From NCBI GenBank assembly GCA_002311385.1, contig DCAE01000094.1, forward strand, positions 55,626 to 70,941: a stretch of 15,316 nucleotides of DNA, in the 5' to 3' direction. The notes under the pieces were generated by a model that was not told the origin of the DNA, made no database searches, and worked only from the letters and a program-made list of their open reading frames with translations. This document shows, piece by piece, positions 1-7,406 of the stretch; the first letter of the stretch is position 1; every line of letters begins with the position of its first letter. The DNA is from Dehalococcoidia bacterium UBA1141. GTDB lineage: Bacteria; Chloroflexota; Dehalococcoidia; Lucifugimonadales; UBA3495. A program made the translations under genes and the position numbers.

Positions 1-1
1 G

Positions 2-1102
2 TTGCCTACCGCTACGCCCACTCCAACCCCGACTCCGGCGCTCGCTATCTCCGCCGTGCTGTCACCGGATTCCAGCGGAAGAGCCAGCAGCGTGGCGGTC
101 AATGGTCGAAACTTTACTCCTTCCGGTGCCGCGACCATCATGTACGCAGGCAACATTATTGCGACCGGCGAAGCGGACGCCGACGGCAAATTTAACATCT
201 CATTCGTTGTGCCGCTTTCCGCAGCCCCCGGCCTAACCCATATCGTAGAGGCCATCGACGATGCCACGGGCCGCGCCTTATCTATTAACCACAGCGTACC
301 TTTCCCGAGACTTACATTAGACCCAGCTCAAGGGTTTCCCGGTAGTACGTTCAACATAGTTGGTCATGGGTTTTCGCCGTCCGCTGTCGTGAATCCGATC
401 ACGTTTGATGGGGTAGACATTTCACCTATTCCCTCCATCACCGCTGACGGCTCCGGGTCGTTCCTACTTAAGTTGGTTGTCCCAAAGTTTTCAGGCGGCA
501 ACTTTTCCATCACCGCTACAGCTCAGCGAGAAATGACGGAAGCTTTATTCAAGATCCTGCCGGCAACCGTTAAGTTAGCACCATCAGATGGTCCTCCGAA
601 CACGACCATGAACGTTACCGGGTGGAATTTCCCTGCCTCGTCAGACATCGAATCATTTAGCATAGGTGGGTTGGACGTTTTGGCTGAAGCCGAGAGTCAG
701 AATGTTAACCTCGGTTTGACCACGACTATGTGGGGGATATTTGAGTTAGAGGTAAAGATTCCGGAGATATCTTCAGGGGACGCTGAAGTCGTCGCTGAAG
801 TAGCAGGCGTTAGCGCCAGCACAGTCTTAACGATTCCGCCAGTCGTGATTGGCTTGACACCGCCCGAAGGTCGCGCATTCGGTGTCTTGCACATCAGTGG
901 CAGTGGTTTTCCCTTGTTTACAGAGGTGGCAGCGGTCACTCTAAAGGGATCTGACCTTCTGCAGGGCCTCGTATTCAAGACTGATAACAAGGGCGAATTT
1001 GCGCTTATCACGGCGGTGCCTGCTATCATTCCGGGGCCTGTGCAGATTTCTGTAACGGTGGGAAATACTTCAGCCACCACAGATTTCATTGTGAAGCCCT
1101 GA
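2..1102 (+). CDS. Secreted/surface protein with Thr-Pro linker and four IPT/TIG-like repeats (5' partial)
   Basis: The reading frame is open at the left edge, so the true start and any signal peptide lie outside the window. The visible part begins with a Thr-Pro linker (residues 1-12). Four similar blocks of about 80-95 residues follow: roughly 13-98, 104-188, 189-283 and 284-366. Each has a 'L.P..G..G....+.G.GF' opening, a glycine-rich middle (for example 'TADGSGSF' and 'TDNKGEF') and an alternating Val/Ile/Thr strand near its end. That is the pattern of IPT/TIG-like immunoglobulin folds in extracellular bacterial proteins. No catalytic motif is visible. The likely role is a cell-surface or secreted adhesive or structural protein, which is inference. 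The frame ends in TGA; the codons after it resemble nothing, so this TGA is taken as a true stop. The overlapping minus-strand frame at 697-1191 is a shadow. Confidence 0.75.
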   Translation: MPTATPTPTPTPALAISAVLSPDSSGRASSVAVNGRNFTPSGAATIMYAGNIIATGEADADGKFNISFVVPLSAAPGLTHIVEAIDDATGRALSINHSVPFPRLTLDPAQGFPGSTFNIVGHGFSPSAVVNPITFDGVDISPIPSITADGSGSFLLKLVVPKFSGGNFSITATAQREMTEALFKILPATVKLAPSDGPPNTTMNVTGWNFPASSDIESFSIGGLDVLAEAESQNVNLGLTTTMWGIFELEVKIPEISSGDAEVVAEVAGVSASTVLTIPPVVIGLTPPEGRAFGVLHISGSGFPLFTEVAAVTLKGSDLLQGLVFKTDNKGEFALITAVPAIIPGPVQISVTVGNTSATTDFIVKP

Positions 1103-1707
1103 CCTTGCCTTCGGACCCGAATTAGATTGTTCGAGTCGCCATAACCATGTGCAAAGAATTCGCTTCCTTGAAGAAATTTATTCATCAACAAATGCCCGCA
1201 TCTTTAGATTTGCTCCGCAGTGCCAAGATCTGCTGAAGTGATGTAACCAACACAAGGCGGAATTGGGGACAAGCGCTCTAACCCTAGTCCCTTCGCGATG
1301 GGAATGTTGGGCTGAAATTCTGCCGCCGGGCACCGGTGAACAGTTAGTAGCCAGGGCTTGTGAACCAACCTCCTAGCGGCTACGCTACACATTGCTTGTT
1401 ACCTCGGGAGTGCTTCTCGTATCGATGGCAGTGTCAGTATTGCACTCAACTAGCAACGCACCGATCAGCATCCGATACACAAATCCAAAGCCCTTTAACG
1501 AGAAATCAAGGGGCTTTTTTACGCCTAGAGAAGTGGCTCATATGGTCATAGTCTAAACTAATGCGAAGGTTCCCCTACCGAAAACGATCGGACCTTATTA
1601 ACTGACGGGGGTTCACTTTGCGATCAAACAGGTCTGATACAACCGATCTTAGGCGCGGCGATGATTCAAGTACCGATAATCTAACAACCGTACGGAGCTA
1701 ATTTTCG
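1103..1707. other. Non-coding interval between surface protein and MFS gene
   Basis: About 600 bases without a convincing gene. Short frames here (1204-1392 minus, 1360-1551 plus) have no recognisable domain and no ribosome-binding site. The only clear element is the hairpin with a T run at 1487-1520. The last 30 bases hold the GGAG ribosome-binding site (1694-1697) of the MFS gene. I could not pick out a convincing promoter. Confidence 0.6.
1487..1520 (+). terminator. Intrinsic terminator hairpin with T tract
   Basis: AAAGCCCTTT (1487-1496) pairs with AAGGGGCTTT (1508-1517): ten pairs, one of them G-T, with an 11-base loop. The right arm runs into six T in a row (1515-1520). This is a standard rho-independent terminator for plus-strand transcription. 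It lies about 385 bases past the surface-protein stop, so it may end a transcript or RNA not otherwise recognised. The A-rich left arm means it could also work weakly on the other strand. Confidence 0.7.
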
Positions 1708-3015
1708 TTGAAGCGGCTACCTAGGTCCAAACCCCACTACGCCTGGGTCCTGATAGGGTTATCCGTTCTATTGTATCTGGGAGGCGGGTCAATCACCCAA
1801 GCCTTCGGCGTCGTAGTATTGCCTTTACAAGATGAGATGGGCTGGAGCCAGAGTTCCATCACTCTCGCTTATGCAATCTCCTCCATCGTTAGCGCAGCGC
1901 TTTCGCCCTTGATTGGGATGGCCACTGACAGATACGGAGGGCGTCCGGTTTTGTTCGTGGGAGTAGCCTGCTTTTTCATCGGGACAATCATTACCGCCTC
2001 TGCCAGCGAAGTATGGCATCTCTGGATCTCCTATGGGATTTTCCTGGGTATCACCCAGAGCAGCCTCAATGTCGCCCTAATCACGACGGCGACATATTGG
2101 TTCCGAGAGAAGCTAGGAGTCGGAGTCGGGCTATTGCAATTCGCCCAGGGTATCGGCCCTGCCGGCACGACTATTCTGATTGGGGTTCTTCTGGCCACTT
2201 ATGACTGGCGCATAGCTTTCTGGAGCCTAGGCATAGGTTGTGGTACAGCCATGGGGATAATCGTGTTCTTCTTCCGAAGCAAGCCGTCGGACATGGGGAT
2301 GGAACCTTATGGAGGAGCGCGTCGCACAGTAGACACTAAACCGTTTAGCCAAGAAATCCTAAGAATCCGCGACCAAGTTCGCGCGGCATCGATCCAATCG
2401 ACATCAGCGTTCTGGAGATTGATTCTGGTTCACTATTTTGGTTGCATGTCCCACGCCATAGTCATCGTGTACATCATCCCCATAGCCGTACTATCCGGGG
2501 TCGGACCGCTGGCGGCGGCGGGCGTCCTGAGCACGCTGGCCCTAGTCAGCGCCATCACCCGTTTTCTGACCCCGGTTCTGGCGGATCACTTTGAGCCTCG
2601 GGGCACCATGGCGGTGATGTACGTACTCCAGGGGTTACCGGTATTGATGCTCTTTTGGACCAATGATACTTGGACATTTTACCTGTTCGCCGTGGTATTC
2701 GGCATCGGCTATGGCGGTGAAGGGTCCGCTTTCCCAATCATCAACCGCCGATACTATGGCGAAGGTTCTTTAGGCCGGGCGTTCGGATGGCAATTGAGCG
2801 GGGCTATGTTGGGAATGGCAACGGGAGGATGGATAGGCGGGGTGCTGTTCGGGTTCTTCGGCGACTACTCGATGACCATAACGCTATCAGTGGCGGCCAG
2901 TCTGGTAGGCGCAGTTATAATCATGTCGATGGACCGAACCGACCGGATCCTGATTCTCGACTGGGAAAATAAGCTTCCGGAGGAAGCCAGATCAGCGCCC
3001 GTGGCTGGCAACTAG
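1708..3015 (+). CDS. MFS transporter, OFA/monocarboxylate-type
   Basis: A 435-residue protein with about twelve hydrophobic segments, the size of a typical 12-helix major facilitator carrier in the inner membrane. The N-terminus 'HYAWVLIGLSVLLYLGGG' leads into helix 1. The loop between helices 2 and 3 carries MFS motif A, 'GMATDRYGGRP' (residues 70-80). The segment 'VLPLQDEMGWSQSSITLAYA' (37-56) resembles the oxalate/formate antiporter and monocarboxylate branch of MFS, so a small organic anion is a plausible substrate, but this is inference. The start is TTG at 1708 with GGAG ten bases upstream; no better in-frame start fits helix 1. It ends in TAG. The helices and motif look intact, unlike those of the second MFS gene at 7781. 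It stands alone, with no obvious operon partner. Confidence 0.85.
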   Translation: MKRLPRSKPHYAWVLIGLSVLLYLGGGSITQAFGVVVLPLQDEMGWSQSSITLAYAISSIVSAALSPLIGMATDRYGGRPVLFVGVACFFIGTIITASASEVWHLWISYGIFLGITQSSLNVALITTATYWFREKLGVGVGLLQFAQGIGPAGTTILIGVLLATYDWRIAFWSLGIGCGTAMGIIVFFFRSKPSDMGMEPYGGARRTVDTKPFSQEILRIRDQVRAASIQSTSAFWRLILVHYFGCMSHAIVIVYIIPIAVLSGVGPLAAAGVLSTLALVSAITRFLTPVLADHFEPRGTMAVMYVLQGLPVLMLFWTNDTWTFYLFAVVFGIGYGGEGSAFPIINRRYYGEGSLGRAFGWQLSGAMLGMATGGWIGGVLFGFFGDYSMTITLSVAASLVGAVIIMSMDRTDRILILDWENKLPEEARSAPVAGN

Positions 3016-3170
3016 CGAATAAATGGCGACACCTTCAGGATTGATGGACCGGCCATCAGTCCTTAAGAACGACCCCTATGGACAAATCCTTCGGCATCAC
3101 ATCCATAGACGAGCCTTAGAACTACAAACTTCACCTGCCGAAAATGCAAAGCGTGATCTGACCCTTGAGC

Positions 3171-3467
3171 TTAGCCGAAGGGTCGGCGTTTCACCGCATA
3201 AACAGAAGCGCCCGCTCCTCCGAAGCCCAAAAGCAAGCCTAAGATTAATGGCCAAGAGTTGGGACCCGTAATCAGTTGGTCCACAAAAACCATCGTGGAG
3301 CCAATAAGCGCCACCAAGGAAAAGCCATACGCCGCCAAATCTGAGGTTCTCACGCTTTGAATTATACGACCAAGCGCAATAACGGAAAACCGTGGGACAA
3401 GTGGACGCCGGGCTAGGCATATCGTGCCCCAATTAAAAGCGCTCTTGATGTAGCTAACCACAGGCAT
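3171..3467 (-). CDS. Possible small two-helix membrane protein
   Basis: A 98-residue frame. The C-terminal half has two hydrophobic segments (about 45-67, 'LAAYGFSLVALIGSTMVFVD', and 73-91, 'PLILGLLLGFGGAGASVYAV') and ends in the basic tail 'KRRPFG'. This looks like a real small membrane protein and not a random frame. The first 40 residues are less convincing, and no strong ribosome-binding site precedes the ATG at 3467, so the start may lie further in. It converges on the MFS gene at 1708-3015. No family recognised. A competing plus-strand frame (3023-3271) overlaps its 3' part but has neither a ribosome-binding site nor protein-like composition. Confidence 0.45.
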   Translation of the reverse strand: MPVVSYIKSAFNWGTICLARRPLVPRFSVIALGRIIQSVRTSDLAAYGFSLVALIGSTMVFVDQLITGPNSWPLILGLLLGFGGAGASVYAVKRRPFG

Positions 3468-3550
3468 GGCCGCCGATTCTCTATAAATTAAGCCGATTCA
3501 GTGATGCTTTTTAGAATGGTGAATGTAACTGCCCATGATAATATCTAGTA

Positions 3551-4476
3551 ATGCTGCGTCGGACACAATTTATCTCTGCCCTGGCCTTCGTCGCGCTTAC
3601 GTTAGCTTTTGCGGCTTGATGTGGCGGCGCAACAACCTCCCCCTCTACTGAGATTCCCAGCGCAACGCCATCCGTTCCAGTTACGCCAACCTCTGAAGTA
3701 CCTGCCGGTCTCACCGCCGCGCCGATGGCGACACCACCGATGCCAACTCAGGTTCCCACCCAGATACCCACAGAGATTCCAACACAGATTCCAACAGAGA
3801 TTCCAACAGAAACTCCTACGGTGACTCCCGAGCCAACAACAGCACCAACTGTCACCCCGGTCCCAACGGCGGCGCCCACTGCGACCATCGTGCCGACACC
3901 TACGACAATCCCCACACCGACGGTTCAGCCTACGCCAACGCTAACTCCAACAGGATCTACGTGATGGACACGGGAAATCACCGGATGCAGCGTTTTACCT
4001 CGGGTGGTATATTCTTGTCGGCGTGGGGTGCTGAAGGCAATGGCCAAAGTCAGTTTACTGATCCCATCGGCATCAGTATCGGAGAATCTCAGACATCGGT
4101 GTACGTGCTAGATAGAGAGGTCGACCGATTGCAGAAACTCACATCCGTGGGGGGATTTATTCAGATGTGGGGCTCCAGTGGGAGCGGCCCAGGAGAACTC
4201 GACTCACCCTACGGGATTGGAATTGACCAATCCAACCGGCAGGTTTACTTGGCAGACACGGGCAACAATCGAATCCAGAAATTCCAGTCCACCGGGGCAT
4301 TCATGTCAGAATGGGGTAGCGAAGGCGACGAAGACGACCAGTTCAATAGCCCAATGGCCGTCGCGATTGACGGTGATAACAGTCGGGTGTACGTGGCCGA
4401 TATGCTGAATAATCAAATAAAAGTATTCAATACTGTCGGGCATTTTGTCGATAAATGGACCGTGGGCGACCAATAA
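3551..4476 (+). pseudogene. NHL-repeat lipoprotein, broken by in-frame TGA and frameshift
   Basis: From ATG 3551 the frame reads a lipoprotein signal peptide: 'MLRRTQFISALAFVALTLAF', then Ala-Ala, then TGA (3617-3619), then Cys-Gly-Gly. The lipobox Cys therefore sits directly after the stop. The same frame then runs through a long Thr-Pro linker to a TGA at 3962-3964. The NHL part lies one frame over. In that frame '.NRIYVMDTGNHRMQRF' starts upstream of 3961 and is followed by about three more NHL blades, such as 'VYLADTGNNRIQKF' and 'VYVADMLNNQIKVF'. Its stop is TAA at 4474. The codons after it still read 'SSFGIAL', like the start of another blade. A working ancestor would be an exported lipoprotein with a small beta-propeller. 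As it stands, no single frame joins signal, linker and propeller. Sequencing error is possible for one lesion but unlikely for all. Confidence 0.7.
3749..3820 (+). repeat. Six 12-bp tandem units in the Thr-Pro linker
   Basis: Six successive 12-base units, of which GAGATTCCAACA is typical (3773-3784, 3797-3808). Together they encode Pro-Thr-Gln-Val/Ile and Pro-Thr-Glu-Ile repeats. Outer units are more diverged than the middle three. This is a coding microrepeat, prone to slippage, inside the broken NHL lipoprotein gene. Confidence 0.8.
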
Positions 4477-4698
4477 TCTTCATTTGGTATTGCATTAGTT
4501 ACCATATTTGCCTACCGTCAATAAACACCTTCGTTGCAATTTCCCACGGATTACCCTCTGGAATTCGACTGCGAATGATTGAAATTTCGTTGTGCCTCAC
4601 CGAGGGAACTCGCGTGAATCCGATGGTTCCTCATTCGCCGCTTCTGTAATTTATTAAGTCCAGAATCAAATAGACCCGGAAGCAAAGGGGATGTTCTG

Positions 4699-5544
4699 AT
4701 GCAACCTGCAGACCTAAATCTGACAACCACCATTGTGGGCCACCAGCTATTTCTGTTTGTGACCTTTGGCCTATCGCCCGACACCGGTGGAGCCGATGGG
4801 GAGATGACCGAGGCGTTGAAGTTGCTGGGTCATGGTATGGAAAACATCCACGACGTCGATGGGCCTCCCACCGAGGAAGTTTTCAAAAACGGTCGGTATC
4901 AGTTTTTGCGAGCAGAGACTGCCTTGACCAGCGACCAGCAAATTGAACATCCTGCGGTGTCCAGGTCCGACGGCCTGATACGGCTGGAATGCGCATCTCT
5001 GGAACCAATCAGAGACTATGAGGCCGGTCTTCGGACGCTGATTGAGTCGCACGGGGGCTCGGTAGAGACGCTGGCGGGCGTGCAGCGGCCACGCAGCTAC
5101 ACCAGCTACGCCATGACCCAATTCGCCTACGCCCATGCAATGCCGCCCGGGCCCGGAGACAAGCATCAATTGGCGGCGGTTACTCCCATGAACAAGACCG
5201 ATGCCTGGTGGCAGATGGACTTCCTGCACCGGGAGAGCTTCTTCCTTCCAAGATACGACGAGAACGAGAACATGGTGGTGAAAGGGCACTCCCTGGCCAG
5301 CGCAGCAGGCGTTCCAGGCATCAGCCGCCGCCTCGTCCATGCGCCGGAAGGATACGGACTGCCGGAGAATTACGATTTTGTCGGCTACTTCGAGTTTGCC
5401 GAATCCGACGCTCCGGTTTTTCGTGAAGTGATGGCAGCGCTTCGGGACACCAAGCAAAACCCTGAATGGAAATATGTACTTGAAGGACCTGAATGGTGGG
5501 GCCGACGGGTCAAAGACGCCGAAGGTTTCTTGTTGCGCAACTAA
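4699..5544 (+). CDS. Uncharacterised 281-aa cytoplasmic protein
   Basis: A complete frame from ATG 4699, with GGGGA (4687-4691) seven bases upstream, to TAA. No signal peptide or membrane helix is visible. Family unknown to me, though similar proteins seem to occur in uncultured Chloroflexota (recollection, not checked). The C-terminal half (about residues 165-275) is rich in aromatic and charged residues: 'KTDAWWQMDFLHRESFFLPR', 'GISRRLVHAPEGYGLPENYD', 'VGYFEFAESDAPVFREVMAA' and 'NPEWKYVLEGPEWWGRRV'. The 'YFEFAESDAPVFREVMAALRD' stretch, a strand followed by a helix, would fit a ferredoxin-like or dimeric alpha/beta-barrel fold, as in EthD or chlorite-dismutase relatives. That is a guess from pattern only. 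It sits between two damaged lipoprotein genes but looks intact itself. The minus-strand frame 4771-5457 is its shadow. Confidence 0.8.
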   Translation: MQPADLNLTTTIVGHQLFLFVTFGLSPDTGGADGEMTEALKLLGHGMENIHDVDGPPTEEVFKNGRYQFLRAETALTSDQQIEHPAVSRSDGLIRLECASLEPIRDYEAGLRTLIESHGGSVETLAGVQRPRSYTSYAMTQFAYAHAMPPGPGDKHQLAAVTPMNKTDAWWQMDFLHRESFFLPRYDENENMVVKGHSLASAAGVPGISRRLVHAPEGYGLPENYDFVGYFEFAESDAPVFREVMAALRDTKQNPEWKYVLEGPEWWGRRVKDAEGFLLRN

Positions 5545-5643
5545 TCAAGGCAACCGGTCTTTGCTTGGTCAGACCTGCTTATCACCCGGTAAAGGCAAGA
5601 AACAATTCTGGTGCAGAGACCGCGCAAATCAGAGCATTCGTTC

Positions 5644-5829
5644 ATGGGCTACCGGTCCAGCTTTACCGTTCCGTGCCTGCTCTCGACCGTTTTACTGACT
5701 CGTCTTCTAGTTGCTTGTGGCGGCGGAGGCCGAATCCATCAGCAGGGTGGCGGAAAAAACTCAGTAAAGCCTGCATTCACCGTCTTGTCCGAGTCCATGG
5801 TGATTTCAATGCGCGGCTCGGACCTTTGA
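5644..5829 (+). pseudogene. Possible lipoprotein relic (signal peptide only)
   Basis: From ATG 5644, 61 residues: 'MGYRSSFTVPCLLSTVLL', then 'TRLLVACGGGG'. This has a basic start, a hydrophobic core and a lipobox 'LVAC', as in a bacterial lipoprotein precursor. The remaining 35 or so residues have no domain. From about 5739 it overlaps, in antisense, the end of the minus-strand lipoprotein gene. No clear ribosome-binding site. It could be the stub of a truncated lipoprotein gene, a very small lipoprotein, or chance. Confidence 0.3.
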
Positions 5830-6247
5830 AAGTCCCCAAACCATGTTGAAAAACTCCAATAAGGATAGCTATTGCAGGACCTGCGGTCGGAAGGAGGGCG
5901 GTCAACGTTACTATCGTTCCAGCAAAATAGCTGCCGTCGGGACCCGGCAGCGGCCCAAGGGTAATCTCGCCAAACGAATAAAATGGCTCTACCGAAGACT
6001 GCAGTATGTAGCGAATAGTAGACTCGCTCGTCGCATGCACTTTCGTAGATCGCATTGAAGGTGTTGATTCCGATGTGGTATCAACGGCCATCGTGGCTAG
6101 GGGTTCTTGAGATGGGGCAGCCGTGGGAACACTCTGCGAAACAATCGTAGGTGTCGCTGTATCGCCGCAACCTGCCAAGACCGACAAAATACCGCCAGCA
6201 ACAGCACCGCATAGGATTCCTCTATACCTTTTTGAGAGAAATTTCAA
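5739..6247 (-). pseudogene. Lipoprotein with InlB-type beta repeat, frameshifted near its end
   Basis: The TTG start at 6247 gives 'MKFLSKRYRGILCGAVAGG' then 'ILSVLAGCGD', a clear lipoprotein signal with lipobox LAGC. A Ser/Thr/Pro-rich spacer follows, then one repeat opening with 'ITLGPLPGPDGSY' and 'AGTIVTLTA', the pattern of the divergent InlB B-repeat ('G..VTLTA.P..G......W.G'). The frame then runs into unrelated residues and stops at 5777. Shifting by one base at about 5817-5822 restores 'EPRIEITMDSDKTVNAGF' and 'TEFFPPPC' before TGA at 5739-5741; 'ITMDSDKTV.A.F' is the expected repeat ending. So one base seems to have been lost near the 3' end. It could be a real mutation or a sequence error. 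AAGG lies about eight bases before the start. The intact product would be anchored outside the cytoplasmic membrane; function unknown. Confidence 0.7.
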
Positions 6248-6297
6248 ACGGATTGCCTTCTGAGTACCAAACTATTCAAGGGAATGCGGGTGAACCT

Positions 6298-6375
6298 CTG
6301 TCATTCTGAGGGAGGCGAAGAAAATTTACGCCTGAGCCAGGAGGTGCTTCATTGCTCGGCTTCTCAGCATGACAG
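6298..6375. repeat. 78-bp element with 13-bp terminal inverted repeats
   Basis: CTGTCATTCTGAG (6298-6310) is mirrored by CTCAGCATGACAG (6363-6375), 12 of 13 matching, so the unit can fold as one hairpin. The interior keeps GGGAGGCGAAGAA on one side and GCTCGGCTTCT on the other, which pair imperfectly. From memory, elements beginning TGTCATTCTGAG and containing GAAGAA are dispersed in many copies in several bacterial genomes, including Chloroflexota. It lies in the 337-base interval between the frameshifted lipoprotein gene and the methyltransferase, upstream of the promoter at 6476. No other gene is visible in that interval. Confidence 0.6.
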
Positions 6376-6475
6376 TTTTGAGGCAAAGCCACAATTGACC
6401 GGCAAGCAATATTCGTGATTATACAACCGGCTCATTAACATCTATATCTTGATGCTCTCACCAGGTATTTTCGAT

Positions 6476-6504
6476 TTGACGGGCACACCTCGCAGTCCTA
6501 TAGT
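6476..6504 (+). promoter_or_regulatory. Sigma-70-type promoter for the methyltransferase gene
   Basis: TTGACG (6476-6481) and TATAGT (6499-6504) are separated by 17 bases, close to the ideal housekeeping spacing. Each hexamer differs from consensus by one base. Transcription would start near 6511, giving a leader of about 75 bases before the start at 6585. No operator repeat is obvious over it. Confidence 0.6.
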
Positions 6505-6584
6505 TTAAGGCGGTTCACAAGGTCGCGTGGTTCCTTTAGTTAACTCAAACATTAGGCTTAAATACTGCGGTAATCCCTGTAAAT

Positions 6585-7379
6585 TTGGAGGGCTATTCCA
6601 GGACACAACCTGAAATAGGCGTAGATTTGGGCAGCCTGCGGGATGCCATCATCGAAGAATACAAGGCGGTTGCTCAGGACCCACAACAAGGTTTCCACTT
6701 TCATACCGGTCGTAGGCTGACCCAACTGGTGGGCTATTCCGACGAACTGCTTGAAGGAATACCTGAGAGTTCAATCGCAGCATTTGCCGGGACGGGTAAT
6801 CCATTTAGCCTTGGCCCAATTGCCCCCGGAGAAAACGTGGTCGACGTAGGAAGCGGCGCTGGCATCGACAGCCTGATTGCGGCCCGCATGACAGGACCAG
6901 CAGGCAATGTCGTTGGCGTGGACATGACCGCTGAAATGCGGGATAGGGCACGGAATGCGGCTGCGGAAGCCGGGCTGGGCAACGTGGAGTTTAAGGATGG
7001 CTACGCCGAATCTCTTCCCGTGCCCGATGGATGGGCCGACGTGGTAATTTCTAACGGCGTGCTCATCTTGGTCCCGGACAAGATCGCAGCATTGGCCGCA
7101 ATGTACCGGGCGTTGAAGCCTGGTGGCCGCCTGCAGATAGGTGACATCTTGGTGCAGGTGCAGGTGCCTGAAGAGGTGAAACTGGAGATTGATCTCTGGA
7201 CTGGTTGAATCGCCGGCGCTCTGCATCCAGCAGAGCTCACAGCGGTCGTGGCAGCGGCAGGTTTTGTGGGATTTGAGATACCTTGGCGGGCCGACGTATT
7301 CAGCGGCCCCCCGCAAGCTTCAAGCGCAGCCAATTTCGGCACGCTGGGCATAAACTTCCGCGCAAACAAACCCTTCTAA
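6585..7379 (+). CDS. ArsM-like SAM-dependent methyltransferase with in-frame TGA (candidate selenoprotein)
   Basis: Class I methyltransferase of the arsenite-methyltransferase-like group. Motif I is 'VVDVGSGAGID' (85-95), the acidic end of strand 2 is in 'VGVDMT' (Asp113), then 'ISNGVLIL' and 'LKPGGRLQIGD' (177-187). The N-terminal 'DPQQGFHFHTGRRL' and 'AGTGNPFSLG' also fit. TGA interrupts at 7206-7208 after 'EIDLWTG'. The same frame continues for 56 more codons ('IAGALHPAELTAV', 'AAAGFVGFE', 'DVFSGPP', 'NFGTLGINFRANKP') to TAA at 7377. That is a normal C-terminus for this family, where the motif is 'W.GC.AGA': the TGA stands for the conserved Cys. With read-through the product is 264 residues, with Sec as residue 208. 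The deduced protein has no Cys at all. The start is uncertain: TTG 6585 overlaps GGAGGG, and TTG 6627 is an alternative. A Cys-to-stop mutation is the rival reading. Confidence 0.65.
7218..7236 (+). promoter_or_regulatory. Hairpin just after the TGA, candidate bacterial SECIS
   Basis: GCTCTGC (7218-7224) and GCAGAGC (7230-7236) pair perfectly around the five-base loop ATCCA. The loop begins 17 bases after the TGA. Bacterial SECIS elements are coding-region hairpins at about this distance. They usually have a G early in the apical loop; here that needs the top two pairs to open, so that G7223 is unpaired. The hairpin is real in sequence. Its role as SECIS is inference. Confidence 0.4.
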
Positions 7380-7406
7380 CTATCCTCCCACCATTGGGAC
7401 AACAGT

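Noticed and set aside
697..1191. Minus-strand 164-aa frame
   Set aside because: Shadow of the Ig-repeat protein; composition is not protein-like and no ribosome-binding site is seen.
1487..1520. Hairpin as the 3' end of a tRNA relic or a phage attachment site
   Set aside because: No T-arm, CCA or acceptor partner is found upstream, and no integrase gene is present; a terminator explains it.
3023..3271. Plus-strand 82-aa frame after the MFS gene
   Set aside because: It has no ribosome-binding site or recognisable pattern, and it overlaps a more protein-like minus-strand frame.
3617..3619. TGA before the lipobox Cys as a second selenocysteine
   Set aside because: The site is a signal-peptide cleavage position where Sec has no known role, no SECIS-like hairpin follows, and the gene has a separate frameshift.
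3749..3820. Short regular repeats as a CRISPR array
   Set aside because: The units are 12 bases long, contiguous without spacers and encode a Thr-Pro linker.
4771..5457. Minus-strand 228-aa frame
   Set aside because: Shadow of the 4699 gene, which has a good ribosome-binding site and protein-like motifs.
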